Notes: a model not told the origin generated them from the letters alone. 64,000 bases of DNA from JALHUB01 sp963719465 (GCA_963719465.1 OY970386.1:992001-1056000); one strand, 5' to 3'; counted from the stretch's first letter, positions 25,266 through 34,103 are shown. Translations and numbers: made by a program.

Positions 25266-25269
25266 CGCG

Positions 25270-25911
25270 ATGGCCTACTACCCACTTTTCCTGGACATGA
25301 AGGGGCGCCGCTGCCTGGTTGTCGGCGGCGGACAGGTGGCGGCGCGAAAGGTCGAAGGACTGCTGGCCGCCGGCGCTTCCGTGGCCGTTGTCAGCGTGTC
25401 GCTCGATCCGGAGATCGACAGGCTGAAAGCGGAAAGGCGCATCCAGCACGTCGCCAGGCAGTACCAGAGCGGCGACCTGAAGGGATACACCGTGGTCATC
25501 GCGGCGACGGACGACGAGGCGACAAACGAGCGCGTGGCGATGGATGCGCGGCGGAGCGACGTTCTCGTGAACGTCGTCGACCAGCCGGCGCTCTGCGATT
25601 TCATCGTGCCGTCGGTGATTCGCCGCGGCAACGTCGTTCTCGCCATATCGACTGGCGGTCTCAGCCCGGCGCTGGCCCGCTGGCTTCGCGAGCATCTTGA
25701 GACGTTCGTCACGGAGGACTTCGAGCGGCTGGCGCAGCTTCTGGCCGACGTGCGGGTCGAGCTGCGGGAGCGGGGCGTATCGGTTGCGGCCGACGCCTGG
25801 CAGCGCGCCATCGACAAGCGCCTGCTGGAGCTCATCGCGGCTGGACGCTTCGACGAGGCGCGGGCGAAGCTGCTGGCTTCGCTGGGCGCCGGCGCGCAAA
25901 TGAAAGCTTGA
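25270..25911 (+). CDS. sirC: Precorrin-2 dehydrogenase / sirohydrochlorin synthase (CysG N-terminal/Met8 family)
   Basis: 213 residues, 4 bp after ahbC. It oxidises precorrin-2 to sirohydrochlorin with NAD+. The start MAYYPLFLDMKGRRCLVVGGG carries the Rossmann motif GGGQVAARKVEGLLAAGA. The catalytic-aspartate region VIAATDDEATNERVA and the conserved NVVDQPALCDFIVPSV and ISTGGLSPALARWLRE blocks are all present. The chelatase function of Met8-type proteins cannot be judged from sequence. In this cluster it links CobA (precorrin-2) to the AhbC branch. Confidence 0.9.
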   Translation: MAYYPLFLDMKGRRCLVVGGGQVAARKVEGLLAAGASVAVVSVSLDPEIDRLKAERRIQHVARQYQSGDLKGYTVVIAATDDEATNERVAMDARRSDVLVNVVDQPALCDFIVPSVIRRGNVVLAISTGGLSPALARWLREHLETFVTEDFERLAQLLADVRVELRERGVSVAADAWQRAIDKRLLELIAAGRFDEARAKLLASLGAGAQMKA

Positions 25912-25936
25912 ATCGAGAATCGGGGGCCCGTCCGCC

Positions 25937-27214
25937 TTGCTGTATTTAGGAACGATCGACCAGAAGACCGCGCCTGTCGCGGTGCGGGAGCGTTTCGCGT
26001 TCTGCGCCGAGGAAGTGGAGCGCGCGCTCGCCCGTCTACGAAGCGAGCTGGGCAGCGGCGTCATCCTTTCGACCTGCAATCGCACCGAACTCTACATCGA
26101 CGCTCCTGCTGGCCGCGACATGCCGGAGCAAATGCTTTCGTTCTTGGCGGACGCGAAGGGGCTCGCCGAGGGGCTGTTCGACGACCGCTTCCATTTCTAT
26201 CAGGATGCCGACGCGGTCCGCCACCTGTTTCGCGTGACGGCCGGCATCGAATCGCAGGTGCTGGGCGAGGCGGAGATACTGGGACAGGTGCGCTCGGCGT
26301 TTACCGCTGCCACCGACGCTAACTCGACGACGCCCTACCTGGCGCGGCTCTTCCACTCGGCCATTCGCGTCGGCCGCCGCGCCCGCAGCGAGACGGAGAT
26401 CGGCCGCCACGGCCTGTCGGTGAGCGCCGCAGCCGTCGCTCTGGCGCGCAAGACGCTGGGCAACCTTTCGGAGCGGTGCGCCCTTGTGATCAGCGCCGGC
26501 GAGGCGGGGAAGCTGACCGCGCACGCTCTCCAGGACTGCGGCGTCGGGCGAACGCTGGTGGTGAGCCGCCGCTTCGAGCGCGCCGAGCAACTGGCGACGG
26601 AGCTTTCCGGCGAGGCGCTGCCGCTCGACCGCCTGAGCGAGGCGCTGGCGACGTCGGACATCGTCATCACCTCTTCCGGTTCGCCTTCGTTCATTATCGA
26701 CTGCAATCTGCTGGAACAGGTCATGCCGCAGCGGAACGGCTCGCCGCTGCTGCTCATCGACATCGCGGTGCCGCGGGACGTGGAGCCGGCAGTGCGCGAT
26801 TTCGGCGGTGTGTACCTGTACGACATCGACGACCTGCAGTCGGTAGCCGAAGCGAATCGCCGGGCGCGGCAGAAGGAGTCGCCTGCGGTGGAAGCGATCG
26901 TCGAAGAGGAGGCGCAGCGCTTCCTCGATTGGTCGCGCTCGCTGGCGGTGGTGCCGACGATAAGAGCGATCCGCCGCTACGCGGAGCGAATTCGCCAGGA
27001 CGAACTGGCAAAGACGCTGGCGCGCCTGCCCGACCTCTCGGACGAAGAGAAGCAGCGCATCGACAGCCTCTCGGAGGCGATCGTGAAGAAGCTGCTCCAT
27101 CGCCCCATTTCCCGCTTGAAGGCGAAAGCCGGCGGCACGGCCGTCCTTGAATCGGCGCGCCAGCTTTTCGGAACCGACGAAGCGCCGGGCCGGCGGGACA
27201 GGCCGGACTCCTGA
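25937..27214 (+). CDS. hemA: Glutamyl-tRNA reductase
   Basis: 425 residues from TTG 25937. First committed step of tetrapyrrole synthesis, reducing Glu-tRNA to glutamate-1-semialdehyde. The nucleophile is Cys47 in VILSTCNRTELY. The tRNA/substrate region VTAGIESQVLGEAEILGQVR and the NADPH-domain motif VISAGEAGKLTAHALQ are intact, and the dimerisation helix ends the protein. The start has no obvious Shine-Dalgarno; the next in-frame methionine would delete the conserved beginning LYLGTIDQKTAPVAVRE. Confidence 0.95.
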   Translation: MLYLGTIDQKTAPVAVRERFAFCAEEVERALARLRSELGSGVILSTCNRTELYIDAPAGRDMPEQMLSFLADAKGLAEGLFDDRFHFYQDADAVRHLFRVTAGIESQVLGEAEILGQVRSAFTAATDANSTTPYLARLFHSAIRVGRRARSETEIGRHGLSVSAAAVALARKTLGNLSERCALVISAGEAGKLTAHALQDCGVGRTLVVSRRFERAEQLATELSGEALPLDRLSEALATSDIVITSSGSPSFIIDCNLLEQVMPQRNGSPLLLIDIAVPRDVEPAVRDFGGVYLYDIDDLQSVAEANRRARQKESPAVEAIVEEEAQRFLDWSRSLAVVPTIRAIRRYAERIRQDELAKTLARLPDLSDEEKQRIDSLSEAIVKKLLHRPISRLKAKAGGTAVLESARQLFGTDEAPGRRDRPDS

Positions 27215-27218
27215 CACG

Positions 27219-28139
27219 ATGACGGGCAGGACGCTGATCGTAGGGACGCGAGGCAGCCGGCTGGCCCGCCGCCAAACGGAAATCGTGATCGAGGCGCTCC
27301 GGCAACGCCATCCGGACCGCAACTTCGAGATTCGCACCGTCACAACCACCGGCGACCGGCGTCCGCAGCCGCTCGCCGAGATCGCCGGCGAGGGCGTGTT
27401 CACGAAAGAACTCGAAGAGGCGCTCCTTCGTGATGAGATTGACATGGCGGTCCACAGCCTCAAAGACCTGCCGACGCAGCTTCACCCACAGCTCGCGCTG
27501 GCGGCCGTGACGGCCCGCGAAGACGTGCGCGACGCGCTGGTCTCGGCCGGCGGCCAAACGCTGGCCCGGCTTCCGGCGGGAGCGCGCATCGGCACGGGCA
27601 GCGTCCGGCGGGCCGCGCAGATGCGCCTCTTGCGACCCGGTATCGAAGCGGTGCCGATCCGCGGCAACGTCGATACGCGCCTCGCCAAGGTGGGCGGCGA
27701 TGAGATAGACGCCGTGATCGTGGCGGCGGCGGCGCTGGCAAGGCTGGGTCGCCTCGACGCCGCGGCCGAGCTGCTACCGCTGGAGGCGATGCTGCCGGCG
27801 CCCGGCCAGGGAGCGCTGGCGGTCGAGACGCGGGCTGACGATACCGAGGCGCGCGAGGTCGCGTCCGCCGTCGATGATGACGATACGCATCGGGCGACGA
27901 CAGCGGAGCGGGCGTTTCTGCGACGGCTCGGCGGCGGCTGTCGCGTGCCGGTCGCGGCGTACGCGACGGTCGAAACCGGCGGACTGCGCCTTCGAGGGCT
28001 GGTCGTGGAGCCGGACGGCACGCGCGCCTACCGCGGCCAGATTGACGGCCCCGCGGCGGAAGCGGAAGCTCTGGGAGAACGCCTGGCCGAAAGGCTGCTC
28101 TCTGAAGGCGCTTCAAGAACGCTCGAAGGGATCAGATGA
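27219..28139 (+). CDS. hemC: Porphobilinogen deaminase (hydroxymethylbilane synthase)
   Basis: 306 residues from ATG 27219, 4 bp after hemA. Polymerises four porphobilinogens. The start TLIVGTRGSRLARRQT, the catalytic DEIDMAVHSLKDLPT, the arginine-rich RIGTGSVRRAAQ and GNVDTRLAK blocks, and the dipyrromethane-cofactor Cys241 in RLGGGCRVPVAAYA are all present. The next gene overlaps by 4 nt. Confidence 0.96.
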   Translation: MTGRTLIVGTRGSRLARRQTEIVIEALRQRHPDRNFEIRTVTTTGDRRPQPLAEIAGEGVFTKELEEALLRDEIDMAVHSLKDLPTQLHPQLALAAVTAREDVRDALVSAGGQTLARLPAGARIGTGSVRRAAQMRLLRPGIEAVPIRGNVDTRLAKVGGDEIDAVIVAAAALARLGRLDAAAELLPLEAMLPAPGQGALAVETRADDTEAREVASAVDDDDTHRATTAERAFLRRLGGGCRVPVAAYATVETGGLRLRGLVVEPDGTRAYRGQIDGPAAEAEALGERLAERLLSEGASRTLEGIR

Positions 28140-29671
28140 AGAACGCGAGCGGCAAGGTCTGGCTCGTCGGCGCGGGACCCGGCGACCCCGGGCTGATCAC
28201 GGTCAAGGGCGTCAACGTCCTGGCCCGCGCGGAGGTGGTCGTCTATGACCGGCTGGTCGTCCGCAGCCTCGTCGAGCTGGCGCCGGCGAAGGCGGAGCGC
28301 ATCTTCGTCGGCAAGGACCCGACGAGGAAGGGCGGCTCAGGCTTCAGCCAGCAGGAGATAGACGATCTGCTCGTCGCCAGGGCGCGCGAGGGCAAACGGG
28401 TGGTCCGGCTCAAGGGAGGCGATCCGTTCGTCTTCGGACGGGGCGGCGAGGAGGCGGAAGCGCTCGCGGACGCCGGCATCCCCTTCGAGGTGGTCCCCGG
28501 CGTGTCGTCGGCCATCGCGGCGCTCGCCTACGCGGGCATTCCGGTGACGCATCGCGGGCTGTCGTCGTCGTTCACGGTGGTGACCGGCCACGAGGACCCC
28601 GATAAGCCCGAAAGCGCGGTCGACTGGAGGCGCGTAGCAAATAGCGCCGATACGCTGGTCATCTTGATGGGCGGCTCGAATATCGGCGAGATCATGAAGC
28701 TTATCTCCGAATGCGGCCGAGCGCCCGATGACCCCGCCGCCGTTGTACGATGGGGAACCACGCCAGATCAGGCAGTAATCGCGGTAACCATTTCTGATTT
28801 GGCGAAGCGCGTCGCCGAGGCCGGGCTGGAGCCACCGCTCGTCACGGTCGTCGGGCCGGTCGTCGGCCTGCGCGACAAGCTGCGCTGGTTCGACAACCGT
28901 CCCCTCTTCGGCAAGCACGTTCTGGTGACCCGCGCCGCTGAACAGGCCGGCGTCCTCTCGCACGCCCTGGCCGAGGCGGGCGCGGAGCCAATAGAATTGC
29001 CGACGATCGAAATCGTACGGCGCATCGACCAGAAGGCCCTGCGCAGCTCGCTGCAACGCCTGGAAGCGGGCGAGTACGACTGGCTCGTCTTCAGTAGCGC
29101 CAACGGCGTCGACATCTTCTTCGACGAGCTGCGGCGCCGCAAGAAGGACGCCCGCGTGCTGGGTCGAGCCTCCGTCTGCGCCATCGGCCCGGCGACGGCG
29201 ACTGCGCTTGCCGAGCGCGGCGTCCACGCCGACGTGGTGCCGGAGCGCTTCCTTGCGGAAGGCATCGTCGAAGCGCTGACGGAGCGCGGTATAATGGGGC
29301 AGCGCGTCCTCTGGCCCCGGGCCCGCGGCGCCCGTCGAGCGCTGGTCACCGGGCTGGAGCGCTTGGGCGCAATGGTCGACGAGCTGCCGCTGTACAGCGC
29401 CGCCGTGCCGAAGCAGGTCGACGCCGAGGCGATGGCGCGGCTGCGCGCCGGTGAAGTCGACATCGTGACGTTTGCCAGCTCTTCGGCGGTGCGCAACCTG
29501 CTTAAGATGCTCGACGGCGACAAGGCGCCGCTGGAGAAGCCGCTGATCGCCTGCATCGGGCCGGTGACGGCGACCGCAGCGCGTCGAGCGGGCCTGCGCG
29601 TCGGCGTCGAAGCGCCGGATCATACTATTGAAGGCTTGCTGGCCGCGCTGTCAGACCACTTCGAAAGATGA
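28136..29671 (+). CDS. cobA-hemD: Fused uroporphyrinogen-III C-methyltransferase / uroporphyrinogen-III synthase
   Basis: 511 residues. The N-terminal ~250 residues are the SUMT (CobA) domain: WLVGAGPGDPGLITVKG, VVRLKGGDPFVFGRGGEEA and YAGIPVTHRG. It makes precorrin-2 from uroporphyrinogen III. The C-terminal ~250 residues are HemD, beginning near LFGKHVLVTRAAEQAG with the IELPTIEI and VIFSSANGVDIFF-type positions (here LVFSSANGVDIFFDEL). The HemD part feeds the CobA part directly, favouring flow into siroheme and related cofactors. Four-nucleotide overlaps couple it to hemC upstream and to the methyltransferase downstream. Confidence 0.95.
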   Translation: MKNASGKVWLVGAGPGDPGLITVKGVNVLARAEVVVYDRLVVRSLVELAPAKAERIFVGKDPTRKGGSGFSQQEIDDLLVARAREGKRVVRLKGGDPFVFGRGGEEAEALADAGIPFEVVPGVSSAIAALAYAGIPVTHRGLSSSFTVVTGHEDPDKPESAVDWRRVANSADTLVILMGGSNIGEIMKLISECGRAPDDPAAVVRWGTTPDQAVIAVTISDLAKRVAEAGLEPPLVTVVGPVVGLRDKLRWFDNRPLFGKHVLVTRAAEQAGVLSHALAEAGAEPIELPTIEIVRRIDQKALRSSLQRLEAGEYDWLVFSSANGVDIFFDELRRRKKDARVLGRASVCAIGPATATALAERGVHADVVPERFLAEGIVEALTERGIMGQRVLWPRARGARRALVTGLERLGAMVDELPLYSAAVPKQVDAEAMARLRAGEVDIVTFASSSAVRNLLKMLDGDKAPLEKPLIACIGPVTATAARRAGLRVGVEAPDHTIEGLLAALSDHFER

Positions 29672-30342
29672 CGCCTGGTTCCAAGAGACAACCTGTCGCA
29701 ACTGACGACGAAACGGCGAAGAGGCAGCGCCGCGTTCGCCGCCTGTACTCCCTGGTTGCCGGCATATACGACCTTCGCGTCGGCACGTTCCTGCGCTGGC
29801 GGAAGCCCGCCCTCGAGGCCCTCCGGCCCAACGCGGGGGACAAGGTGCTGGACCTGGCCTGCGGCACCGGCCTCAACTTCAGCCAGATCCTGGCGCGGAT
29901 TGGCCCTAAGGGCAGGATCGTTGGCTTGGACATTACCCGCCCTATGCTGAAGCGCGCGAGACGAAGGGCAGATCGCAGTCATTGGGAAAACGCCACCCTC
30001 GTCGAAGGCGACGCCACCGACCTGCCACTCGCCGCCGACTCCTGCGACGCCGTGCTCTGCTCCTACGCCATGGCGATTATTCCCGACTACCGCACGGCGA
30101 TAGCGGAGGCGGTCCGCGTCCTCAAGCCCGGCGGACGGCTCGTATTGCTGGAGCCGAAGCGCGGCTCGACCCTCTGGGGCCGGTTGCTGACTCCGCTGGT
30201 GGCGCCTTCTGGCGTCGGCATCGTCCACCTCGACCGGAGAGCGTGGGAGGAGCTACCCGCACTTCTGGAAGACGTTTCGCGACGTGACTATGCGGGCGGG
30301 CTGGTGTACATTGCCAGTGGCACGAAAGCGAGGGACCGGTGA
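29668..30342 (+). CDS. Class I SAM-dependent methyltransferase (UbiE/Methyltransf_11-like)
   Basis: 224 residues starting within the cobA-hemD stop (ATGA). After RLYSLVAGIYDLRVGTFLRW, motif I is VLDLACGTGLNFSQILARIG, followed by GLDITRPMLKRARRRA, EGDATDLPLAADS and RVLKPGGRLVLLEPKR. This order matches UbiE/MenG-like quinone methyltransferases and phospholipid methyltransferases. Its coupling to the tetrapyrrole genes might mean a role on a tetrapyrrole, but the family does not settle this. Confidence 0.85.
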   Translation: MTPGSKRQPVATDDETAKRQRRVRRLYSLVAGIYDLRVGTFLRWRKPALEALRPNAGDKVLDLACGTGLNFSQILARIGPKGRIVGLDITRPMLKRARRRADRSHWENATLVEGDATDLPLAADSCDAVLCSYAMAIIPDYRTAIAEAVRVLKPGGRLVLLEPKRGSTLWGRLLTPLVAPSGVGIVHLDRRAWEELPALLEDVSRRDYAGGLVYIASGTKARDR

Positions 30343-30470
30343 TGGCAGCCGCGGCGCGTGGCGCGGGCCCGCGCATAGACGTCGGAGCGCCTGAGCACAC
30401 GGTCGAGGGGTTGCTAGCGGCGCTGGAATTTGCATATGCCGAAACGAAGGGGGCCATGAAATGGGGTTGA
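30342..30470 (+). pseudogene. Remnant resembling the C-terminus of uroporphyrinogen-III synthase
   Basis: A 42-codon frame starts at ATG 30342 within the stop of the previous gene. Its middle reads RIDVGAPEHTVEGLLAAL, closely matching RVGVEAPDHTIEGLLAAL at the very end of HemD (about 29608-29652). No other HemD sequence precedes it. It looks like the end of a duplicated or older hemD left in the operon, although a short expressed peptide cannot be excluded. It overlaps the start of the next gene by 10 nt. Confidence 0.5.
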
Positions 30471-30820
30471 CAACCATCGAGCTCGAAATCGCCAACGTCG
30501 CCGATCCTGAACAGACCGAGAGGTTAGAGTTTCTCATCGATTCCGGTGCCATCTACTCCGTCGTGCCGGCAGTTGTGCTACAGCGGCTCGGCATAAAACC
30601 GATAGCGCAGCAGGACTTCCGGTTGGCTGACGGGACAAAGATCTCGCGCCGGAAAGGCGTAGCCCTTTTCCGATACCAAGACAAGATCGGTGGTGCCGAC
30701 GTTATCTTCGGCGAGGAGGGCGATGCGACGCTGCTTGGCGCGTTCACTCTCGAAGCGCTTGGCCTCGGTCTAGACCCGTTGAAGCGGGAATTGCGTGATC
30801 TCCCCATGATGCTTGCATGA
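30461..30820 (+). CDS. Retropepsin-like aspartic protease (clan AA)
   Basis: 119 residues. The active-site motif FLIDSGAIYSVVP (a DSG variant of DTG) is at about residues 26-38, followed by flap-like LADGTKISRRKGVALFRY and the second conserved hydrophobic-glycine stretch TLLGAFTLEALGL. Such small retropepsin-like proteins are common in bacteria, probably work as dimers, and have unknown targets. It sits between a hemD remnant and hemB and may have moved in; the base composition looks somewhat lower in GC than its neighbours. Confidence 0.82.
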   Translation: MGLTTIELEIANVADPEQTERLEFLIDSGAIYSVVPAVVLQRLGIKPIAQQDFRLADGTKISRRKGVALFRYQDKIGGADVIFGEEGDATLLGAFTLEALGLGLDPLKRELRDLPMMLA

Positions 30821-30831
30821 AAAGGTAACCT

Positions 30832-31806
30832 ATGAACGGTGACGTTCGTCGATTTCGGCGGCTGCGGGACAGCAACTCAATGCGGCGGCTCGTGCGGGAG
30901 ACGAGGCTTTCCCCGGAGGACTTCGTCTACCTGCTGTTCGTCGTGCACGGCAGCGGCGTTCGTAACGCCATCCCATCGATGCCGGGCCAGTCGCAGCTCT
31001 CCGTCGACCAGCTTGCCGCCGAGGCGCGCGAGCTGCGCGAGCTCGGCATTCCCGCCGTCCTCCTCTTCGGCATACCGGCGTCGAAGGACGAGCAGGCGTC
31101 GGAGGCATACGCGCCGGACGGCATCGTCCAGCAGGCGGTCCGCGCCCTCAAGCAGGCCGACCCGGAACTCCTCGTCATCACGGACGTCTGCCTCTGCGAG
31201 TACACAAGCCACGGCCACTGCGGCATCGTCAAGAACGGCGACGTCGATAACGACGCCACGCTGCCGCTGCTCGCCAAGACGGCGCTCTCGCACGCCCAGG
31301 CCGGCGCCGACATGGTCGCCCCGTCGGCGATGATGGACGGCCAGGTGTCGGCCATCCGCGGGGCGCTCGACGAGAGCGGCTTCTCGCAGACGCCGATCAT
31401 GGCCTACGCCGCCAAGTACGCCTCCGCCTTCTACGGGCCGTTCCGCGAGGCGGCGGAGTCGGCGCCGCAGTTCGGCGACCGCTGCGGCTATCAGATGGAC
31501 CCGGCGAACGTCCGCGAGGCGTTGCGCGAGATCGAGGGCGATATCGCCGAGGGCGCTGACATTGTGATGGTGAAGCCGGCGCTCGCCTACCTGGACGTGC
31601 TCGCCCGCGCCCGCCGGCGCTTCGACCTGCCGCTTGCCGCCTATAACGTCAGCGGCGAGTACGCTATGATTAAAGCGGCGTCGGCGAACGGCTGGCTCGA
31701 CGAGAAGCGCGTCGTTCTCGAGGTGCTGACGGCGATCAAGCGGGCCGGCGCGGACGTCATTATCACGTATCACGCCAAGGACGCCGCCCGCTGGCTGACC
31801 GCTTGA
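30832..31806 (+). CDS. hemB: Delta-aminolevulinic acid dehydratase (porphobilinogen synthase)
   Basis: 324 residues. Joins two aminolevulinate molecules to porphobilinogen. The zinc-type cysteine cluster VCLCEYTSHGHCG is complete, so a zinc-dependent active site is expected. The Schiff-base lysines are in MAYAAKYASAFYGPFREA and DIVMVKPALAYLD. The allosteric-site region around GDRCGYQMDPANVREAL is present. The start ATG 30832 follows AAAGGTAA. It is downstream of the protease gene, still within the tetrapyrrole cluster. Confidence 0.96.
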   Translation: MNGDVRRFRRLRDSNSMRRLVRETRLSPEDFVYLLFVVHGSGVRNAIPSMPGQSQLSVDQLAAEARELRELGIPAVLLFGIPASKDEQASEAYAPDGIVQQAVRALKQADPELLVITDVCLCEYTSHGHCGIVKNGDVDNDATLPLLAKTALSHAQAGADMVAPSAMMDGQVSAIRGALDESGFSQTPIMAYAAKYASAFYGPFREAAESAPQFGDRCGYQMDPANVREALREIEGDIAEGADIVMVKPALAYLDVLARARRRFDLPLAAYNVSGEYAMIKAASANGWLDEKRVVLEVLTAIKRAGADVIITYHAKDAARWLTA

Positions 31807-31844
31807 GCGCCTGCGGTGCGTCCGGTGCCAAACCTGAAAAAGCT

Positions 31845-32687
31845 ATGTCTGATCTTCCCACCCGCCCACCCGAGATGCGTTGGGATTCGGGGGACACCCC
31901 CGAACCCCCGGAAGAGAGGGATCCCCTCTCTTCACTCTCCCTTTCTCGGCGTGACGGCATTCGCGCCATCGCCTTCGACTGCTACGGCACGCTGATCGAC
32001 TTCACCGACCAGGCGTTCATCCGCGCCTACCACGAGATCTGCGTTCAGCAGGGCATCGCCTGCGACGGCCGGACGCTCTGGGAGAAGTGGATGGACATCT
32101 GGCGGCGCATGTCGTCCGTGGTCAGCGACTATGAAAGTCCGCGCAACGAGCCCACCTCCTGGACCCGCACGATGGCTAGCTTCCGACCTTATAGTGAAGC
32201 CTGGCCGGAGCATTTCGAGGCCTGCTTCCGCGAGCTCGGCGTTCGCGGGGACGGCGTCGCTGCCTACGCGCACGTCCGCAACGGACTGGCAGACGCGCCG
32301 GCGTTCGCGGAAACGGCCGAGGTGCTGTCGGCGCTGAAGTCGCGCTACCACCTGGGCATCCTCTCCAACGCCGACGACGACTTTCTGAACGCCTGTCTCG
32401 AGAAGAACGGCCTGCACGTCGAGTTCCAGCTCATCGTCACGTCCGAGAGCGCGGGCGTCTACAAGCCGCGGCAGGAGATATTCCACTCGTTCGTCGAAGC
32501 GAGCGGCTTCCAGCGACACGAGGTGCTATACGTTGGCGACAGCCAGTCGGCGGACGTGCTGGGCGCCAAGAACGCGGGCCTGCCCGTAGCCTGGGTCAAC
32601 CGCGACGGTTCGCCGCTCAGGGAAGGCGTGCCGCAGCCAGACCACGAAGTCGCCTCGCTGCGCGAGCTTCTCGGAATCTTATCGTAG
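31845..32687 (+). CDS. HAD-superfamily hydrolase (haloacid dehalogenase type)
   Basis: 280 residues from ATG 31845. HAD motif I is IAFDCYGTLIDF with the nucleophilic aspartate, motif II LGILSNADDDF, the motif III lysine in VYKPRQEIFHSF and motif IV VLYVGDSQSADVLGAKNAG. The cap region resembles haloacid dehalogenases and phosphatases. The first ~30 residues (MSDLPTRPPEMRWDSGDTPE and beyond) are encoded by interspersed repeat copy C, and no ATG/GTG/TTG exists between the repeat and motif I. The repeat therefore seems to provide the start. The substrate is unknown; the gene lies between hemB and hemL. Confidence 0.85.
   Translation: MSDLPTRPPEMRWDSGDTPEPPEERDPLSSLSLSRRDGIRAIAFDCYGTLIDFTDQAFIRAYHEICVQQGIACDGRTLWEKWMDIWRRMSSVVSDYESPRNEPTSWTRTMASFRPYSEAWPEHFEACFRELGVRGDGVAAYAHVRNGLADAPAFAETAEVLSALKSRYHLGILSNADDDFLNACLEKNGLHVEFQLIVTSESAGVYKPRQEIFHSFVEASGFQRHEVLYVGDSQSADVLGAKNAGLPVAWVNRDGSPLREGVPQPDHEVASLRELLGILS
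31849..31937 (-). repeat. GC-rich interspersed repeat, copy C (inverted, overlapping a HAD gene)
   Basis: On the minus strand this reads with the same blocks as copies A and B: GAGAGGGGATCCCTC, GGGGGTTCGGGGGTGTCCCC and the end GGGTGGGCGGGTGGGAAGAT. On the plus strand it encodes the first ~30 residues of the HAD protein. Confidence 0.75.
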
Positions 32688-32737
32688 CCGGGACTTTGCA
32701 GTTTCGGCGCCGGTCCGTTTCGACCCGGGTCGATGGA

Positions 32738-34033
32738 ATGATGCCGCTGTCCCATGACCGTTCGCACGAAGTCTTCCAGCGCTCGCTGCGCTACCTGGCC
32801 GGCGGCGTCGACAGCCCCGTCCGCGCCTTCCGAGCCGTCGGCGGCGAGCCCATCGTTGTCGCCCGCGGCGAAGGGCCGTACCTGTTCGACGTGGATGGCA
32901 ATCGCTACGTCGACTACGTCTGTTCCTGGGGCGCGCTCATCCTCGGGCACGCGCACGCCGCCGTCGTCGCAGCGGTCCGGAAGGCGGCGGAGCGCGGCAG
33001 CAGCTACGGCGCGCCGACGGAGCCGGAGGCCGACCTGGCGCAGCTCATCGTCGAAGCCGTGCCGTCGATTGAGACGGTCCGCTTCGTGAACTCCGGTACC
33101 GAGGCCACGATGTCGGCGCTGCGCCTGGCCCGCGCCTTCAGCAGACGCGACAAGATCGTCAAGTTCGAGGGCGCCTATCACGGGCACGCCGACGGTCTGC
33201 TCGTGCGCGCCGGCTCGGGCGTGGCGACGCTGGCCCTTCCCGACAGCCCGGGTGTGCCGGCTTCATACGCCCAGGAAACCCTCATCGCCCGCTACAACAA
33301 CGTCGAGAGCGTCGAGCGCCTGTTCGAACGATACGCCGGCGAGATAGCGGCGGTCATCGTCGAGCCGGTCGCCGGCAACATGGGCGTCGTGCCTCCCCAG
33401 CCAGGCTTTCTGGCGTCGCTGCGCGAGATCACGCGGTGTGAGGGCGCGCTGCTCATCTTCGACGAGGTGATTACGGGCTTCCGCGTCGCATTCGGCGGCG
33501 CTCAGTCGCTCTACGGGATCGTGCCGGACTTGACGTGCCTTGGGAAGATCATCGGCGGTGGACTGCCGGTCGGAGCCTACGGCGGCCGGCGCGACGTGAT
33601 GGCGATGCTGGCGCCGGAAGGCCCCGTCTACCAGGCGGGGACGCTCTCCGGCAACCCGCTGGCGATGGCGGCGGGACTGGCGACGCTGCGGGAGCTGCAG
33701 TCGCCGGGCTTCTATGAGCGGTTGGAGACGCTTTCGTGGAAGCTGGCGGAGGGAATTGCTGTGGCAGCCAAGCGCGCTGGCGTACCGCTTCAGCTAAATC
33801 GCGTCGGCTCGATGTTCACGCCCTTCTTCGTCGACAGCCCGGTCAGCGATTATGGGAGCGCCCGCCGCGCCGACACCGAACGCTACGCAAGCTTCTTCCA
33901 CGCCATGCTGGAGCGCGGCGTCTACCTGCCGCCGTCGCAGTTCGAAGCAGCATTTGTGTCCTCAGCCCACGGGGATGAGCAGATCGACGCCACAATCGCG
34001 GCCTTCCAGCAGGCGCTGACGGAGCTGTCCTAG
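32738..34033 (+). CDS. hemL: Glutamate-1-semialdehyde 2,1-aminomutase
   Basis: 431 residues from ATG 32738 (an adjacent ATG at 32741 is equally possible). A PLP enzyme that converts the HemA product to 5-aminolevulinate. Conserved parts are FQRSLRYLAGGVDSPVRAF, NSGTEATMSALRLAR, the aspartate in LLIFDEVITGFRV and the PLP lysine in TCLGKIIGGGLPVGAYGG. It ends the tetrapyrrole cluster; a new promoter and riboswitch follow 35 bp later. Confidence 0.96.
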   Translation: MMPLSHDRSHEVFQRSLRYLAGGVDSPVRAFRAVGGEPIVVARGEGPYLFDVDGNRYVDYVCSWGALILGHAHAAVVAAVRKAAERGSSYGAPTEPEADLAQLIVEAVPSIETVRFVNSGTEATMSALRLARAFSRRDKIVKFEGAYHGHADGLLVRAGSGVATLALPDSPGVPASYAQETLIARYNNVESVERLFERYAGEIAAVIVEPVAGNMGVVPPQPGFLASLREITRCEGALLIFDEVITGFRVAFGGAQSLYGIVPDLTCLGKIIGGGLPVGAYGGRRDVMAMLAPEGPVYQAGTLSGNPLAMAAGLATLRELQSPGFYERLETLSWKLAEGIAVAAKRAGVPLQLNRVGSMFTPFFVDSPVSDYGSARRADTERYASFFHAMLERGVYLPPSQFEAAFVSSAHGDEQIDATIAAFQQALTELS

Positions 34034-34067
34034 CCCCTTCAAGAGAACGCCTAGTGAAGCTGCTGCC

Positions 34068-34096
34068 TTGACAATCCCCCGTTCTGGTGCTAAATT
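34068..34096 (+). promoter_or_regulatory. Sigma-70 type promoter of the riboswitch leader
   Basis: TTGACA (34068-34073), a 17-bp spacer and TAAATT (34091-34096) lie 8 bp before the first paired nucleotide of the riboswitch aptamer. Confidence 0.8.
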
Positions 34097-34103
34097 GCCA
34101 TCA

